Of a stretch of DNA of 64,000 nucleotides, positions 63,441 through 64,000 are shown one piece after another. This DNA is from Ideonella sp. Lineage in GTDB: Bacteria; Pseudomonadota; Gammaproteobacteria; Burkholderiales; Burkholderiaceae_C. A model generated the notes under the pieces. It was not told where the DNA came from. It searched no databases and worked only from the letters and a program-made list of their open reading frames with translations. Every line of letters begins with the position of its first letter. Within the stretch, counting starts at the first letter, position 1. The stretch spans positions 434,001-498,000 of the forward strand of contig JADKIA010000027.1 of the NCBI GenBank assembly GCA_016721465.1. The letters are read 5' to 3'. The translations under genes were made by a program, and so were the position numbers.

Positions 63441-64000
63441 ATGGGCAAGTGGATTCCCTCGAGTTCCGGCGGAGGTGCAAGCACCCGCCTGGCGACCTGG
63501 GCCCTGGGGCTGCTGGTGGCCGCCAGCGGTGCCCTGTTGGCCCAACCGGCCGCCGCACAGATCGCCAACACCAAGCACAACCTGGGCACGTCGCCGGGTG
63601 GTACCGGCGTCAACAAGTTCAGCGGCACGGCCGAGATCTGCGTGTTCTGCCACACGCCGCACGGTGCCGACACCAGCGCGGCGGTGCCCTTGTGGAACCG
63701 CACGCTGCCCGCGCCGGCGTCGTTCACGACCTACGACAGCTTGGGCACGTCCACGCTGGACGGCAAGATCGCGCCGGTGGGTTCGGTGTCCATCGCCTGC
63801 CTGTCCTGCCATGATGGGGTCACGTCGATGAGCGCCGTGATCAATGCGCCGGGCTCGGGCACCACCGGCGACGCCGCCTGGCAAGCCGGTACCTGGACCG
63901 GCGCCAACCAGGTCGGCGGCAAGATCGCCCCGGGCCTGATCACCAACATCGGCACCGACCTGAAGAACGATCACCCGATCGGCATCCAGTACGGTGGTGG
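63441..64000 (+). CDS. Multihaem c-type cytochrome, 5' part (runs off the window)
   Basis: About 186 codons are visible with no stop before the right edge. A signal peptide (cleavage after AAA) is followed by CVFCHTPHGAD near residue 70 and CLSCHDG further on. Segments NTKHNLG, PLWNRTLP, TYDSLGTST and NDHPIGI match the 57229 cytochrome in order, so it is a paralogue that probably has more haem sites beyond the edge. An AAAGGAG site precedes the ATG. Confidence 0.9.
   Translation, partial: MGKWIPSSSGGGASTRLATWALGLLVAASGALLAQPAAAQIANTKHNLGTSPGGTGVNKFSGTAEICVFCHTPHGADTSAAVPLWNRTLPAPASFTTYDSLGTSTLDGKIAPVGSVSIACLSCHDGVTSMSAVINAPGSGTTGDAAWQAGTWTGANQVGGKIAPGLITNIGTDLKNDHPIGIQYGG

Overview
The window is GC-rich, densely coded DNA from a Gram-negative, flagellated bacterium. 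Several features point to a betaproteobacterium of the order Burkholderiales (Rubrivivax/Leptothrix/Ideonella-like), although this is inferred without any database search. They are the flgA/flgMN arrangement divergent from flgB-L, a sigma-28 promoter before flgM, DcaP-like porins with a coiled-coil N-terminus, DASS and LivKHMGF transporters, a FeoABC locus with a small Cys-rich third gene, and intergenic REP-like GC repeats.

Layout. 1-13.5 kb holds the flagellar rod, hook and ring cluster. flgN (partial), flgM and flgA are on the minus strand; flgB, C, D, E, F, G, H, I, J, K and L are on the plus strand, followed by an EAL-like/HDOD gene. Two of these genes, flgJ and the HDOD gene, carry single-base frameshifts. 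13.6-23.6 kb is a signalling block: a multi-PAS HisKA_2-type kinase with an ANTAR response regulator, a second (minus-strand) membrane histidine kinase, an HPt protein, a receiver-GGDEF-EAL protein and a diguanylate cyclase. 23.6-26.05 kb is a feoAB plus small-membrane-protein operon behind a near-perfect Fur box.

26.1-40.4 kb is an accessory region built around a LysR regulator. Two copies of one operator-promoter arrangement drive (a) a CYTH-like protein plus a SulP-STAS-cNMP-binding transporter, and (b) a divergent run starting with two porins, a c4-like cytochrome and a DASS anion symporter. That run continues into a CYTH-domain protein, a periplasmic binding protein and exported proteins of unknown function, one of which also looks CYTH-like. 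40.4-45.1 kb adds a 1062-residue helical protein ending in a HEVAH metallopeptidase-like domain and a CpXC protein. A tRNA-Ser(UGA) closes the region.

45.2-57.1 kb is more ordinary metabolism: transglutaminase, apaH, a CNNM/CBS protein, sapC, a vanillate-demethylase-like Rieske oxygenase, a complete LivKHMGF transporter, a MetE-like methyltransferase and a PaaG-like isomerase. 57.2-64 kb is a cluster of multihaem c-type cytochromes (5, 1, 4, 3 and at least 2 haem sites) with two NHL-repeat lipoproteins. Every transcription unit in it is preceded by a -24/-12 (sigma-54) promoter with exact spacing. Some also have an upstream TTCCCG-N4-CGGGAA inverted repeat that could bind an enhancer-binding protein. 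This looks like a dedicated, sigma-54-controlled electron-transfer system and is the most striking feature of the window. The CYTH/anion-transporter LysR regulon is the second.
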